The notes beneath the pieces were generated by a model. That model was not told the DNA's origin. It did not search any database and saw only the letters and a list, made by a program, of their open reading frames with translations. A program made the position numbers and the translations under genes. A DNA stretch of 64,000 bases from Tropicimonas sp. IMCC34043 (GTDB taxonomy: Bacteria > Pseudomonadota > Alphaproteobacteria > Rhodobacterales > Rhodobacteraceae): assembly GCF_003390845.1 (NCBI RefSeq), contig NZ_QMEK01000002.1:496001-560000 (forward strand). Direction: 5' to 3'. Positions 42,589 to 51,513 of this stretch are shown here, one piece after another (within the stretch, counting starts at the first letter, position 1; every line of letters begins with the position of its first letter).

Positions 42589-42813
42589 ATGAGCCGACCT
42601 GCGAAGACGACGTACAAGACCGCCAACTGGCAAAGCTCCAATCGGGCTCTGAGGCAGCGGGGGTCGCTGACTGTCCGGTTCGATCCCTCGATGCCGTGGG
42701 AAGCCGCGTCCGCACGGCACGGCGGCCAGCGGGCCTGTAGCGACGCGGCAATCCTGGCCCGCCTGACCCTCAAGGTTCTGCCGGGGCTGCCGCTCCGCCG
42801 AGGCGTGATATGA
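42589..42813 (+). pseudogene. IS5-family transposase N-terminal fragment
   Basis: The frame begins MSRPAKTTYKTANWQSSNRA. LRQRGSLTVRFDPSMPWEAA, then ACSDAAILARLTLKVLPGLPLR, match the N-terminal region of IS5-type transposases. It stops at TGA before the DDE domain, and no remaining C-terminal part is seen in the 525-bp gap (42505-43029). Near 42549-42572 an imperfect inverted repeat (GGGGATTCA / TGAATTCCCC) may be an IS end. The rest of the gap holds nothing recognisable. Confidence 0.8.
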
Positions 42814-43029
42814 CGGGTCATCGTGCGATAAGCGCGCGCAAAGGGCTTTCGGGAGAAACCCTCCCGCCCTGCAGAGCAGACGGCACACTCGACATCACGG
42901 GCCGGCACCTTCTCCGGGCCCCATGAAGCTGCCACAAAAGCTATCGCCGCCGCCATCGCCTGTGTTTCCCGTCACTCTCCCCAAAAAGCTGCGACGACTT
43001 TCGGGGGGCGTCCGTGCTCCGTTCCGCCC

Positions 43030-43809
43030 TCACGCGGTGGGAACGGTGCCTCCGTCGATCACATACTCCGTCCCGGTGATGCTTCCGGCTCGTTCGGATG
43101 CGAGGAATGCGATGAGGTTGGCGATCTCGGCAGGCGTCGAGGGGCGGCCGAGCGGGATGCCCCCGAGGCTCTGCATGATGATCTTCTTGCCGCCCTCCAG
43201 GTCGGTGCCCGCTTCCGTCGCGAGCCTTTCTGCCAACCGGATCGACGCTTCGGTCTCGATCCAGCCCGGCGACACGCGCACGACGCGTACGCCTTTCGGG
43301 GCGACTTCCTTCGAGAGGCTCTTGCTGTAGACTGAAAGTGCCGCCTTGGCGGCGGCATAGGCGGTGGTCGCCTCGGGCAAGGGCAGGAGACGCTGGATCG
43401 ATGTGACGTGAACCACCACGCCGGAGCCCTGGGCCACCATGCCGGGCAGCAGCACCCGGTCGAGGCGAACGGCCGGAAACAGGTTGATGTCCAATTCGGC
43501 CTGCCACTCCGACTCGCCCAGGGCGGCAAAGCCTCCGGCGGGCGCGGAAGAGCCGCCCAGCATGTGTACCAGGATGTCGACCCCGCCCAGCCGGTCGCGC
43601 ACAGCATCCGCCACCGTTTCGACGCCCTCCAGGGTCGTCAGGTCGGCGGCGACGAAGGTTTCCTCGCGCAAGCCTGCAGGACGTTTGCGCGCCGTCGTCA
43701 GAATTGTCGCGCCCAGCTCCTCGAACAGGGCGACGGTTGCCGCGCCTGCCCCCTGAGTGCCGGCCGTGACGAGGGCGCGTTTCCCCGCAAGCGTCAGGAA
43801 CGGAGTCAT
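43030..43809 (-). CDS. Short-chain dehydrogenase/reductase (SDR) family oxidoreductase
   Basis: The 259-residue Rossmann protein has the nucleotide motif VTAGTQGAG (residues 14-22), catalytic S137, Y151 and K155 (YAAAK), the SPGWIETE segment, and a terminal [14 protein letters not shown]. The substrate is unknown. It overlaps the SnoaL-like gene start by four bases and is divergent, as a pair, from a LysR regulator. Confidence 0.92.
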   Translation of the reverse strand: MTPFLTLAGKRALVTAGTQGAGAATVALFEELGATILTTARKRPAGLREETFVAADLTTLEGVETVADAVRDRLGGVDILVHMLGGSSAPAGGFAALGESEWQAELDINLFPAVRLDRVLLPGMVAQGSGVVVHVTSIQRLLPLPEATTAYAAAKAALSVYSKSLSKEVAPKGVRVVRVSPGWIETEASIRLAERLATEAGTDLEGGKKIIMQSLGGIPLGRPSTPAEIANLIAFLASERAGSITGTEYVIDGGTVPTA

Positions 43810-44120
43810 GCGCCGATCCTCAGGTCGCGGATCCGGTCGCCCTCGAGGCCGAAGGCGAAGTGCAGGACCGCCGGGCTGCCGGGGAAGTCGCCGGTAACGC
43901 GCGCCCGGACGACCGCGGTGCCATCCGTTTCCCTCAGCTCCAGTGGCTCGGCGGTGTGGTTGTATTTCGCCTTCGCGGCCAGCCACCAGGCGCGGATCGC
44001 CGCGATCCCGCGATGCGTCTCGCCCTCGTCCCGAACTTCGGAGTCGGGGGCGAAGGCTGCGGCGAGGGCGGCGTCGTCTCGTGCCGAGAAATAGGCCGCG
44101 ACAGGGGGGGGAAGGGTCAT
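43806..44120 (-). CDS. SnoaL/NTF2-like protein
   Basis: The 104-residue protein begins [20 protein letters not shown]. It contains [24 protein letters not shown], the usual core of the nuclear-transport-factor-2/SnoaL-like fold, and ends in a beta-rich segment ([19 protein letters not shown]). It could be a small isomerase, a hydrolase or a ligand-binding protein. It is coupled with the SDR by an ATGA overlap. The start at 44120 is the one that fits the fold. Confidence 0.82.
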   Translation of the reverse strand: MTLPPPVAAYFSARDDAALAAAFAPDSEVRDEGETHRGIAAIRAWWLAAKAKYNHTAEPLELRETDGTAVVRARVTGDFPGSPAVLHFAFGLEGDRIRDLRIGA

Positions 44121-44219
44121 CTTGATGCTCCTTGAGGTTGTTCCGGGAAGATAGGCCTCGACTGTTGTCCGCATAACCGGGATAATTTTGGATGAAATGA
44201 TGACAGAAGCAGGATAATC

Positions 44220-45119
44220 ATGGATGCCGGACTGAAGGCGCTGGACGCCGTCCTGACCATTGCGCGGCGCGGCACGTTTCGCGCGGCGGCGGTCGATCTG
44301 GGCATGTCGACCACCGCACTGTCGCATGCGGTCGGGCGGCTCGAGACGAGCCTCGGAGTGCGGCTCTTCAACCGGACCACGCGCAGCGTGTCCCTGACCG
44401 ACGCGGGGCGCGACTTCGTGGCGCGCGTCGGTCCCGCGATGTTCGAGATCCGTGCGGCGATGGACGACGCCAGATCGCAGCGCGAGACCCCGGCGGGGCT
44501 GTTGCGGATCAATGCCTCTGTGCAGGCAGGCCGTCAGGTGGCGCCGCTCGTGCTGGAGTTCCTGCGCCGCTATCCGGACATGCAGGTCGATCTGGTAACC
44601 GAGGGACAGCTCGTGGACATCGTGGCCGAGGGCTTTGACCTCGGGATTCGGACCGCCGATCTGGTGCCGCGCGACATGATCGCGTTACCGCTGGGCTTGC
44701 CGCATCGCCACGTCGTGGCGGCCTCGCCCGGTTGGCTCGAAAGCCACCATGCGCCGACGTCACCGGCCGACCTCGACCCCGGGCAGTGCCTTCGCGTGCG
44801 GCTGCCGAACGGCGTGCTGCTGCGGTGGCCCCTCGAGAAGGATGGCAACCGGGTTCTGTTCGAGGCGAAGGGTCGGGTGACCCTAGACGAGCCGGGCATC
44901 GCCCGCAGCGCCATTCTGGCGGGGGCCGGGATCGGCTATTTCATCGAAACCGACGTGGCCGACGATCTCTCGGCCGGACGCATGATCCGGCTACTGGAGG
45001 ACTGGACCCCGCCGCGCCCCGGCTTCAGCCTGTACTACCCCGGCCGGCGCAACCCGTCTGCCGGGTTCGCGGCCTTCCTGTCCCTCGTGCGCGAGAGTGC
45101 CGGGCGCGCGCGGGTGTAG
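44220..45119 (+). CDS. LysR family transcriptional regulator
   Basis: The 299-residue LysR regulator has an N-terminal winged helix ([44 protein letters not shown]) and a C-terminal periplasmic-binding-protein-like effector domain ([32 protein letters not shown]). Divergent from the SnoaL-SDR pair with a 99-bp gap, it most likely regulates those genes. Confidence 0.93.
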   Translation: MDAGLKALDAVLTIARRGTFRAAAVDLGMSTTALSHAVGRLETSLGVRLFNRTTRSVSLTDAGRDFVARVGPAMFEIRAAMDDARSQRETPAGLLRINASVQAGRQVAPLVLEFLRRYPDMQVDLVTEGQLVDIVAEGFDLGIRTADLVPRDMIALPLGLPHRHVVAASPGWLESHHAPTSPADLDPGQCLRVRLPNGVLLRWPLEKDGNRVLFEAKGRVTLDEPGIARSAILAGAGIGYFIETDVADDLSAGRMIRLLEDWTPPRPGFSLYYPGRRNPSAGFAAFLSLVRESAGRARV

Positions 45120-45133
45120 TCGCGCAGGCGTGA

Positions 45134-45274
45134 CCTCTCAACATCGCGTCCCCGCCGGCGTCTCGCGAAGAAGCGATGGCCCATGCGATGGAAGGGCTGA
45201 CGGCCGCCATCGGGAGCGCGTCGCCGCAGGCCGTGGCCGATGCCATCGGCCCCAACGTCACGTTCGCGAAATGA
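45134..45274 (+). pseudogene. Orphan C-terminal coding fragment (46 codons)
   Basis: After an in-frame stop, the sequence reads a protein-like stretch including SREEAMAHAMEGLTAAIGSA and PQAVADAIGPNVTFAK before TGA. It has normal codon bias but no start context, so it looks like the tail of a deleted gene. The family was not recognised. Confidence 0.35.
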
Positions 45275-45308
45275 ACGCTGCACTGCCTGAACCCGGGCTA
45301 GGCAGCAT

Positions 45309-46301
45309 TCAGCCCGCGATGCCGAACTGCTGGCGATAGGCGGCAGGCGGCAGGCCCGTCAGTTTCTGAAAGAGTTTGCGGAACGCTGCGGGGTCGGAAT
45401 AGCCCACGTCCCAGGCAATTCGGTCGACCGGTGTCAGCGAACGCTCCAGCGCTTCGCGTGCCTTGGCGATGCGGACCTGTTGGAGGTATTCCACCGGCGT
45501 GAACCCCGTCGCCGCGCTGAACCGGCGCAAATAGGTGCGGGGGGTCATGCCCGCCTGATCGGCAAGATCGGCCACCCCTCGCAGCGTCGCGGCATGGGCG
45601 TGGATCCGATGCTGGCTGGCCCGGATCGCATCGTCGCCATGGTCAAAGCGCGGAACGAACTGCGCAAAGGGCCGCTGGCTGTGCCGGGGTGGCTCGATCA
45701 GCAGAAAGCGCGCGGTGGCCAGCATCGTGGACGGCCCAAGCAGCCGGCCGACCAGGGTTAGGCCAAGATCGGCCCAGGCGAGGATGCCGCCCGCGGTCAC
45801 GATGTCGCCGTCCTCCAGAACCATGTGCTCGTCGGCCAGGTGCACTTTGGGGAAGCGTTGCGCCAGTTGGCTGGCAAAGGCCCAGTGCGTGGTCGCGCGG
45901 CGGCCGTCGATCAGCCCGGTTTCCGCGAGCACGAAGGCCCCCGCACAGACCGAACAGAGCGTTGCCCCGGCGGTATGCCGGTCGCGCAGAAAGGCAGCCT
46001 CGACGGGCGCAGGCGCCATGCGCTCGGGCATAACGATGCTGGGCGGAGCGATCACATGTGTCAACCGATGGTCCGTGCCAGGATGGCTGTCCCAGACGCA
46101 AATGACCCCCTCGTCGTCAGCCTGCCAATGTGAGACCCGAAAGCCGCGCTTGTCCTCCCCCGTCCAGTCTTCGGCGATCCGGAACAGGTCGGTCAGCCCG
46201 TGAATCGCGGCCAGAGCGCAGCCCGGATAGATCAGAAGGCCGATATCGGCCACGAGGTCCGTTTTCTGTGCCATTGTCCGATAGGCCTCGATTATTGGCA
46301 T
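45309..46301 (-). CDS. GlxA family transcriptional regulator (DJ-1/PfpI domain plus AraC helix-turn-helix)
   Basis: The 330-residue protein has an N-terminal DJ-1/PfpI-like domain with the nucleophile-elbow cysteine in CSVCAGAFVLAETGLIDGRRATTHW. A C-terminal AraC-type DNA-binding domain (GVADLADQAGMTPRTYLRRFSAATGFTPVEYLQQVRI, ending DPAAFRKLFQKLTGLPPAAYR) follows. This is the GlxA/FtrA architecture. The start is uncertain: ATG at 46301 or 46274; 46301 lies inside an inverted repeat that may be its own operator. It is divergent from the alpha/beta hydrolase gene. Confidence 0.88.
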   Translation of the reverse strand: MPIIEAYRTMAQKTDLVADIGLLIYPGCALAAIHGLTDLFRIAEDWTGEDKRGFRVSHWQADDEGVICVWDSHPGTDHRLTHVIAPPSIVMPERMAPAPVEAAFLRDRHTAGATLCSVCAGAFVLAETGLIDGRRATTHWAFASQLAQRFPKVHLADEHMVLEDGDIVTAGGILAWADLGLTLVGRLLGPSTMLATARFLLIEPPRHSQRPFAQFVPRFDHGDDAIRASQHRIHAHAATLRGVADLADQAGMTPRTYLRRFSAATGFTPVEYLQQVRIAKAREALERSLTPVDRIAWDVGYSDPAAFRKLFQKLTGLPPAAYRQQFGIAG

Positions 46302-46333
46302 TTCCGCCACGTCCTTTCCTGCCAATCAGGACG
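46294..46333. promoter_or_regulatory. Overlapping inverted repeats in the GlxA-like/hydrolase promoter
   Basis: Two dyads overlap: ATTGGCA-N19-TGCCAAT (46294-46326) and CGTCCT-N12-AGGACG (46310-46333). Both have perfect arms and lie between the divergent starts, 34 bp before the hydrolase ATG. They are candidate binding sites for the adjacent regulator. Confidence 0.5.
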
Positions 46334-46366
46334 TAACTTGTCCATACTGAAACGAAAGGCGCTGCA

Positions 46367-47305
46367 ATGAACCCGACGCTCACCAGACGGACGCTGATTG
46401 CCACCGGGGCCGCTGCGGCCGCCCTGCTTATCCTGAGCCGTACCTCTAACGCAAACACTGAGAGAGACCTGATCATGGCTACATTCACGACTGCCGACGG
46501 AACGAACATCTTTTACAAGGACTGGGGTCCCCGCGATGCGCAGCCCATTGTCTTCCACCACGGCTGGCCGCTTTCGAGCGACGACTGGGACACCCAGATG
46601 CTCTACTTCCTCGAGCAGGGCTACCGCGTCGTCGCCCATGACCGCCGCGGCCACGGCCGGTCCGACCAGACCGACACTGGCAACGAGATGGACACATACG
46701 CCCAGGACGTGGTTGAGCTAGCCCGCACGCTGGACCTGAAGAACGCGATCCATATCGGCCATTCGACCGGCGGGGGCGAGGTTGCCCGCTATGCCGCGCG
46801 CGCCGAGCCCGGACGCCTCGCCAAGGCCGTGCTGATCGGCGCAGTGCCCCCCGTCATGGTGGCCTCCGAGGCAAACCCCGACGGCATCCCGATGGAGGTC
46901 TTCGACGGCTTCCGCGCGTCACTGCTCGCCAACCGGGCGCAGTTCTTCCTCGACATTCCCTCGGGTCCGTTCTTCGGCTTCAACCGCGAAGGCGCCAAGG
47001 TCAGCCAGGGTCAGATCCAGAACTGGTGGCGGCAGGGCATGATGGGTGGGGCCAAAGCGCATTACGACTGCATCAAGGCCTTTTCGGAGACCGACTTCAC
47101 CGAAGACCTGACGGCGATATCCGTCCCGGTCCTGGTGATGCACGGCGAGGATGATCAGATCGTGCCGATCGCGAATTCCGCGCACAAGGCGATCAAACTT
47201 CTGCAGAACGGCACGCTCAAGACCTATCCGGGCCTTTCGCATGCCCCCTTCGCGACACATCCCGACATGGTGAATGCCGACCTTCTGGCATTTTTCAAGG
47301 CCTGA
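46367..47305 (+). CDS. Alpha/beta hydrolase (non-haem chloroperoxidase-like), exported form
   Basis: The 312-residue protein has a catalytic Ser in GHSTGG (S133), an Asp in [10 protein letters not shown] and a His in [22 protein letters not shown] and [11 protein letters not shown] are typical of the cofactor-free haloperoxidase/esterase family. The first 30 residues ([20 protein letters not shown]) look like a twin-arginine signal; an internal ATG at residue 37 gives the usual cytoplasmic length. A strong hairpin follows. Confidence 0.9.
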   Translation: MNPTLTRRTLIATGAAAAALLILSRTSNANTERDLIMATFTTADGTNIFYKDWGPRDAQPIVFHHGWPLSSDDWDTQMLYFLEQGYRVVAHDRRGHGRSDQTDTGNEMDTYAQDVVELARTLDLKNAIHIGHSTGGGEVARYAARAEPGRLAKAVLIGAVPPVMVASEANPDGIPMEVFDGFRASLLANRAQFFLDIPSGPFFGFNREGAKVSQGQIQNWWRQGMMGGAKAHYDCIKAFSETDFTEDLTAISVPVLVMHGEDDQIVPIANSAHKAIKLLQNGTLKTYPGLSHAPFATHPDMVNADLLAFFKA

Positions 47306-47315
47306 GCCAATGAGA

Positions 47316-47342
47316 CCGGGGGCAGGAAATGCCTGCCCCCGG
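47316..47342 (+). terminator. Strong hairpin after the hydrolase gene
   Basis: An 11-bp perfect stem, CCGGGGGCAGG with CCTGCCCCCGG, closes a 5-base loop 10 bp after the stop. There is no T-run. Confidence 0.55.
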
Positions 47343-47594
47343 CCCGCCCTGCAGTCCAGACTGCAGTGGCGCATCGTTCTTGATCTTGCTGGGAAAAAAA
47401 TCTGATCCGGTATGGTCCGGACCGGGTGACCAGCTGTCTACCGTTCAAAGGTTTTCAATACCGTTGGTTTCGGCAGCGTCGGGTTTCACTCCCATCCCAT
47501 CCGCCGCTATCTGCGTCGCAGCATTAATCAACTAATTGAAAATAAAACATAAAAATTTGTTCTCGCTAAGGCATTCGTCAAACGTCCGCCTGAT

Positions 47595-47909
47595 TTGATG
47601 CACTATGTGCTGCGCAAGCCGCTGCACAAATGCGGGGGAGCGGGCGAATTTGGGGTCACGAAGCGGGGTGGCACGTTCCATCTCAGACGCCGCGTTCCCG
47701 CACGATGCAAGAGCGTCGAGCTGCGTGAAACGGTGTGGATATCCCTGCATACGGATTCGGACTCGGCTGCGAGAAGCAAGGCCGATCGGGCTTGGAGTCA
47801 GAAGATCGAGCCATGGGAGGCACGGCTTTCCAAAGCCAACACCGCCGCTCATCTGCACCAGGAATACCAGCATCCTGTCAGCAACGGCAGGAGGCGCCAC
47901 GCATCGTGA
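47595..47909 (+). pseudogene. Tyrosine integrase N-terminal fragment (DUF6538-like)
   Basis: The frame reads VLRKPLHKCGGAGEFGVTKR, then GTFHLRRRVPARCKSVELRE, VWISLHTDSDSAARSKADRAWSQKIEPWEARL. This is the N-terminal DUF6538-type region of phage-like integrases. The core-binding and catalytic domains are absent. The 290 bp before it, from the hairpin on, are AT-richer than the surroundings and hold no gene. Confidence 0.7.
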
Positions 47910-47920
47910 AAACTTTAAAG

Positions 47921-47950
47921 TTGACACGTGTAAAGAAATAACGCTACACG
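47921..47950 (+). promoter_or_regulatory. Candidate promoter and LacI-type operator of the sugar operon
   Basis: TTGACA at 47921-47926 is a consensus -35, and TACACG 18 bp on is a possible -10. The -35 overlaps TTGACACGTGTAAA (47921-47934), a near-perfect palindrome with the central CG pair typical of LacI-family operators. It abuts a perfect 12-bp palindrome, AACTTTAAAGTT (47911-47922). The operon's own LacI-family regulator is the obvious candidate repressor. Confidence 0.6.
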
Positions 47951-48031
47951 AGGAGCGCGTCGCGGAGGGTGGAGTCGTGACGACACAAAAAAGCCTGCTC
48001 TGCCGAGACACCTGACATCTGGGAGGAAACC

Positions 48032-48922
48032 ATGTCAGTCGCACGTACCCTCAAGACTCTTCTCGCAACCAGCGCACTGGTCCTGGCCGCCGGCGGCGCC
48101 TGGGCCGATGGAATTGGCGCGTCACTTCTGACGCAGCAGCATCCGTTCTATATCGAACTTGCCGGTGCCATGGTCGCCGAAGCCGAAGCCCAGGGCGTTC
48201 CGCTCAAGGTTTCCATCGCCAACCAGGATCTTTCGAAACAACTCGCCGATGTTGAGGACTTCATCGTCAGCGGTGTCGACGTGATCGTGATTTCGCCGGT
48301 CGACAGCGCCGGTGTGCTGCCGATCATCCTGAAAGCCGAGAAAGCCGGGATCAAGGTTGTCACCGTTGACGTGCCCGCCAAGGGTGTCGACGTGACCTCC
48401 TATATCGGCACCGACAACTATGTCGGCGGCGTCAAGGCGGCCGAGCTGATGGGCAAGGAACTTGGTGGCAAGGGCAAGGTCGCGATCATCGACTACCCGA
48501 CCGTGCAATCGGTCGTTGCCCGTATCGACGGGTTCAAGAAAGGCCTCGAATCCTTCCCGGACATCGAGATCGTTGCCCAGCAGACCGGGATCACCCGCGC
48601 CGAAGCCCTGGCCGTTGCCCAGAACATGCTGCAGGCCAATCCCGATATCACCGGTATCTTCGGTTTCGGGGATGATGCCGCTCTGGCCGCGGCCGTCGCG
48701 GTCAAGTCCGCCGGACTCGAAGACCAGGTGAAGGTCATCGGCTTCGACGGGATGGAAGAAGCCCGCAATGCCGTGGACACCAACCCCGTCATGGTCGGTG
48801 TCATCCAGCAGTTCCCGGCCCAGATGGGCAAGGAGGCCGTCGACACCGCCATCAAGATCATGGCCGGTGAAGAGGTTCCGGCCGAGCAGCCGATCGCACC
48901 TGGCGTCTACACGGGATCGTAA
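48032..48922 (+). CDS. Sugar ABC transporter substrate-binding protein (RbsB-like)
   Basis: The 296-residue protein has a signal peptide (MSVARTLKTLLATSALVLAAGGAWA) and a ribose-type periplasmic-binding fold: ANQDLSKQLADVEDFIVSGVDVIVISPVDSAGVLPIILKAEKAGIKVV, TDNYVGGVKAAELMG and GFDGMEEARNAVDTNP. GGGAGG precedes the start. It belongs to a CUT2 importer for a monosaccharide or polyol, and is followed by an intercistronic hairpin. Confidence 0.93.
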   Translation: MSVARTLKTLLATSALVLAAGGAWADGIGASLLTQQHPFYIELAGAMVAEAEAQGVPLKVSIANQDLSKQLADVEDFIVSGVDVIVISPVDSAGVLPIILKAEKAGIKVVTVDVPAKGVDVTSYIGTDNYVGGVKAAELMGKELGGKGKVAIIDYPTVQSVVARIDGFKKGLESFPDIEIVAQQTGITRAEALAVAQNMLQANPDITGIFGFGDDAALAAAVAVKSAGLEDQVKVIGFDGMEEARNAVDTNPVMVGVIQQFPAQMGKEAVDTAIKIMAGEEVPAEQPIAPGVYTGS

Positions 48923-48936
48923 AAACTCCCGTCCCG

Positions 48937-48995
48937 CCGCATCGCCACGCACCGCCGTTCCCCCCCCCCTCGGCGGCCCGTGTGAGGCGATGCGG
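48937..48995 (+). promoter_or_regulatory. Intercistronic stem-loop between binding-protein and ATPase genes
   Basis: Perfect outer arms CCGCATCGCC and GGCGATGCGG enclose inner arms CCGCCG and CGGCGG, with a run of ten C in the loop. This type of structure stabilises the binding-protein mRNA and allows its excess over the membrane parts. Confidence 0.65.
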
Positions 48996-49027
48996 CCCCT
49001 TATTCCATTCCCTCGGAGATCTTGGTC

Positions 49028-50542
49028 TTGGCACAGAACGATTCCGACATCGTGCTGACGCTTTCCGGTGTCTGCAAAAGCTTTGGACCGGTTCAGGCCC
49101 TGAAAAGCATGGACCTGACCGTCCGCAGTGGAAGGGTTCACACGCTTCTGGGCGAGAACGGTGCGGGTAAATCGACGTTGATGAAGATCCTTTCGGGGAT
49201 CTATCCGGCGACAGGAGGCAGCATCGAACTGGCTGGAAAGCCCTATGCGCCGCAGACGCCGCTGGAAGCCGCCGAAAACGGACTGGCGATCGTTTTTCAG
49301 GAGCTGAGCCTGTGCAACAACCTGACGGTTGCCGAAAACATCCTGGCGATGCGCGAACCGTCGCGGGCCGGATTCATCAGTGACCGAAAGCTATTCCAGA
49401 CCGCCGAGGCGCTGGTGCGCGATCTGGGTCTGCCAATCGACGTGCGGGCGCGGGTCATCGACCTGTCTATGGCGCAACGCCAGCTCGTCGAGATCGCAAA
49501 AGGCCTCAGTCACGACGCCCGGATCGTCATTCTGGATGAGCCGACCTCCTCGCTGACCGGCGCTGAATCCGAGATCCTGTTCCAGATCATCGGCCGCCTC
49601 ACGCGCGAGGGAAAGGCGGTGATCTATATCTCGCACCGCATGGAAGAGATCATGCGCCTGTCCGACGACATCACGGTGATGCGCGACGGCGAATATGTGA
49701 CCACCGTCGAACGTGGCGATGCGACCGTCGAGCAACTGATCGCATTGATGGTCGGGCGCCAGATGAACGAAATCTATCCGCCACGCGAAAGCGAAGCGCC
49801 GGGCGAGGCAGTGGCGCCTGTCCTTGTCGCCGAAGGTCTTTCCCGGCCGGGCGAATTCGAAGACGTCTCGTTTACGGTGCGCCCGGGCGAGATCCTCGGC
49901 TTCTTCGGGCTCGTGGGGTCCGGCCGGTCGGAAGTGATGAACGCGCTCTTTGGCATGACGGCGGCCGAGGGGCGTGTGGTTCTGGACGGCAAGGCGGTCA
50001 CGATTTCATCGCCCGCCGAAGCCATCGGCCACGGCATGGCGTTTCTGACCGAGAACCGCGGCGAACAGGGCCTCGTCCGGTCGCATTCGCTGCGTGCCAA
50101 CGTCACCATGGCGGCGCTGCAGGATTTCACGACGCGCGGGGGCTTCCTGAAATCCCGCAAGGAAACGACGGAGGCGCAGCAGGCGATCGAGCGTCTGGCA
50201 ATTCGCGCAAACTCCATCGAGACCCGCGCCGGGACGCTTTCGGGGGGTAACCAGCAAAAGGTCGTGGTCGCCAAGTGGCTGGCTACCAACCCGCGGGTTC
50301 TGATCCTGGACGAGCCGACCCGCGGTGTCGACGTCGGCGCAAAATTCGAAATCTACCGCATCATTCGCCGACTTGCCGCGCAGGGTACTGCGATCGTCAT
50401 GGTTTCCTCGGAAATGCCCGAAATCCTCGGGATGTCGGACCGGGTCGTGATCATGTCGGAGGGTCGGGTCGGTGCCACAAAGGAAAGTGCCGGTCTGACG
50501 CCAGAGCGCGTGATGGCATATGCAACGGGACAACATAAATGA
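49028..50542 (+). CDS. Sugar ABC transporter ATP-binding protein (RbsA-like)
   Basis: The protein of about 504 residues has two ABC domains: the first with GENGAGKST and VILDEPTSSLTGAE, the second with the degenerate Walker A GLVGSGRSE, LSGGNQQKVVVAKWLA and LILDEPTRGVDVGAK. No ATG is near. TTG at 49028 (nine bases after GGAG) is preferred to TTG at 49022. It powers sugar import. Its stop overlaps the permease start as ATGA. Confidence 0.92.
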   Translation: MAQNDSDIVLTLSGVCKSFGPVQALKSMDLTVRSGRVHTLLGENGAGKSTLMKILSGIYPATGGSIELAGKPYAPQTPLEAAENGLAIVFQELSLCNNLTVAENILAMREPSRAGFISDRKLFQTAEALVRDLGLPIDVRARVIDLSMAQRQLVEIAKGLSHDARIVILDEPTSSLTGAESEILFQIIGRLTREGKAVIYISHRMEEIMRLSDDITVMRDGEYVTTVERGDATVEQLIALMVGRQMNEIYPPRESEAPGEAVAPVLVAEGLSRPGEFEDVSFTVRPGEILGFFGLVGSGRSEVMNALFGMTAAEGRVVLDGKAVTISSPAEAIGHGMAFLTENRGEQGLVRSHSLRANVTMAALQDFTTRGGFLKSRKETTEAQQAIERLAIRANSIETRAGTLSGGNQQKVVVAKWLATNPRVLILDEPTRGVDVGAKFEIYRIIRRLAAQGTAIVMVSSEMPEILGMSDRVVIMSEGRVGATKESAGLTPERVMAYATGQHK

Positions 50543-51510
50543 ACCAGACTGCCGATATCGCGGCCCGCCGCGTTCAGCTCAGAAGTTTCATGCGCCAGTA
50601 CGCCGGCATCTTTCTGTCGCTGGTGATCCTGTGTGTCATCTTTTCCTTCGCCAATCCGCGCTTCATGTCGGTGGCGAACCTTACCAATATCCTCCAGCAG
50701 GTGTCGGTGATCGCCATCGCGGCATTCGGGATGACCTGGGTCATTCTGCTGGGCGAGATCGACCTGTCCATCGGGTCGATCATTGCGGTTGCGGGAATGG
50801 TCGGCGCCCAGGTGATCGGGCTTGGCTGGGGGTTCGTACCGGCGCTGCTGCTGACGCTGGGCTCGGGGGCGCTCATGGGGCTGATCAACGGTGCGCTGAC
50901 AGCCAAGCTGCTGCTGCCAAGCTTCATCGTCACCGTCGCCACCATGAGCATCTATCGCGGTCTGGTCAGTCTGCCGACCAACGGCGCCCCGGAAATGATC
51001 ATGGACCCGTCCTGGACGGCGATCGGCGGCGAGAGCTTCCTTGGTATTCCGATCATCATCTGGATCGTGTTCGTGCTTTTCGTGGCCAATCACATCCTGC
51101 TGTCGCGCACCACCTTCGGGCGCCGAACCTATCTGACCGGCGGCAACCGCGAGGCGGCGCTCTACTCGGGCATCAACGTCGACCGGATCAAGATGATCGT
51201 CTTCATGATCTCCGGGACCATGGCGGCCGTGTCGGGCGTCCTGCTGTCGTCGCGGCTCTATTCCGCCCAGACGAATGCCGGCTTGAGCTATGAACTCGAT
51301 GCGATTGCCGCGGCTGTTCTGGGCGGCACCAGCCTTGCCGGTGGCGTCGGGACCATGATCGGCACACTGCTTGGCGCCCTTATCATCGGGGCGCTGAACA
51401 ATGGCATGAACATGCTTTCGGTGCCATATTTCTATCAGCTGATCGTAAAAGGGCTGGTCATCATCATCGCCGTCTATCTCGATGTGCGCTCCAAGCAGAG
51501 GCGGGCCTGA
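50539..51510 (+). CDS. Sugar ABC transporter permease (RbsC-like)
   Basis: The 323-residue membrane protein has about ten helices and the CUT2 permease pattern: GEIDLSIGSIIAVAGMVGA, GALMGLINGALTAKLLLPSFIVTVATMSIYRGL and YTGG-like YLTGGNREAALYSGINVDRIK. AAVLGGTSLAGGVGTMIGTLLGALIIGALNNGMNM is the conserved C-terminal part. It is coupled to the ATPase gene. Confidence 0.94.
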   Translation: MNQTADIAARRVQLRSFMRQYAGIFLSLVILCVIFSFANPRFMSVANLTNILQQVSVIAIAAFGMTWVILLGEIDLSIGSIIAVAGMVGAQVIGLGWGFVPALLLTLGSGALMGLINGALTAKLLLPSFIVTVATMSIYRGLVSLPTNGAPEMIMDPSWTAIGGESFLGIPIIIWIVFVLFVANHILLSRTTFGRRTYLTGGNREAALYSGINVDRIKMIVFMISGTMAAVSGVLLSSRLYSAQTNAGLSYELDAIAAAVLGGTSLAGGVGTMIGTLLGALIIGALNNGMNMLSVPYFYQLIVKGLVIIIAVYLDVRSKQRRA

Positions 51511-51513
51511 GCC

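Noticed and set aside
47478-47515. Short tRNA T-arm-like sequence (GGGTTTCACTCCC) before the integrase fragment
   Set aside because: No matching acceptor, D or anticodon arms can be drawn upstream; it could be an old attachment core but cannot be supported.
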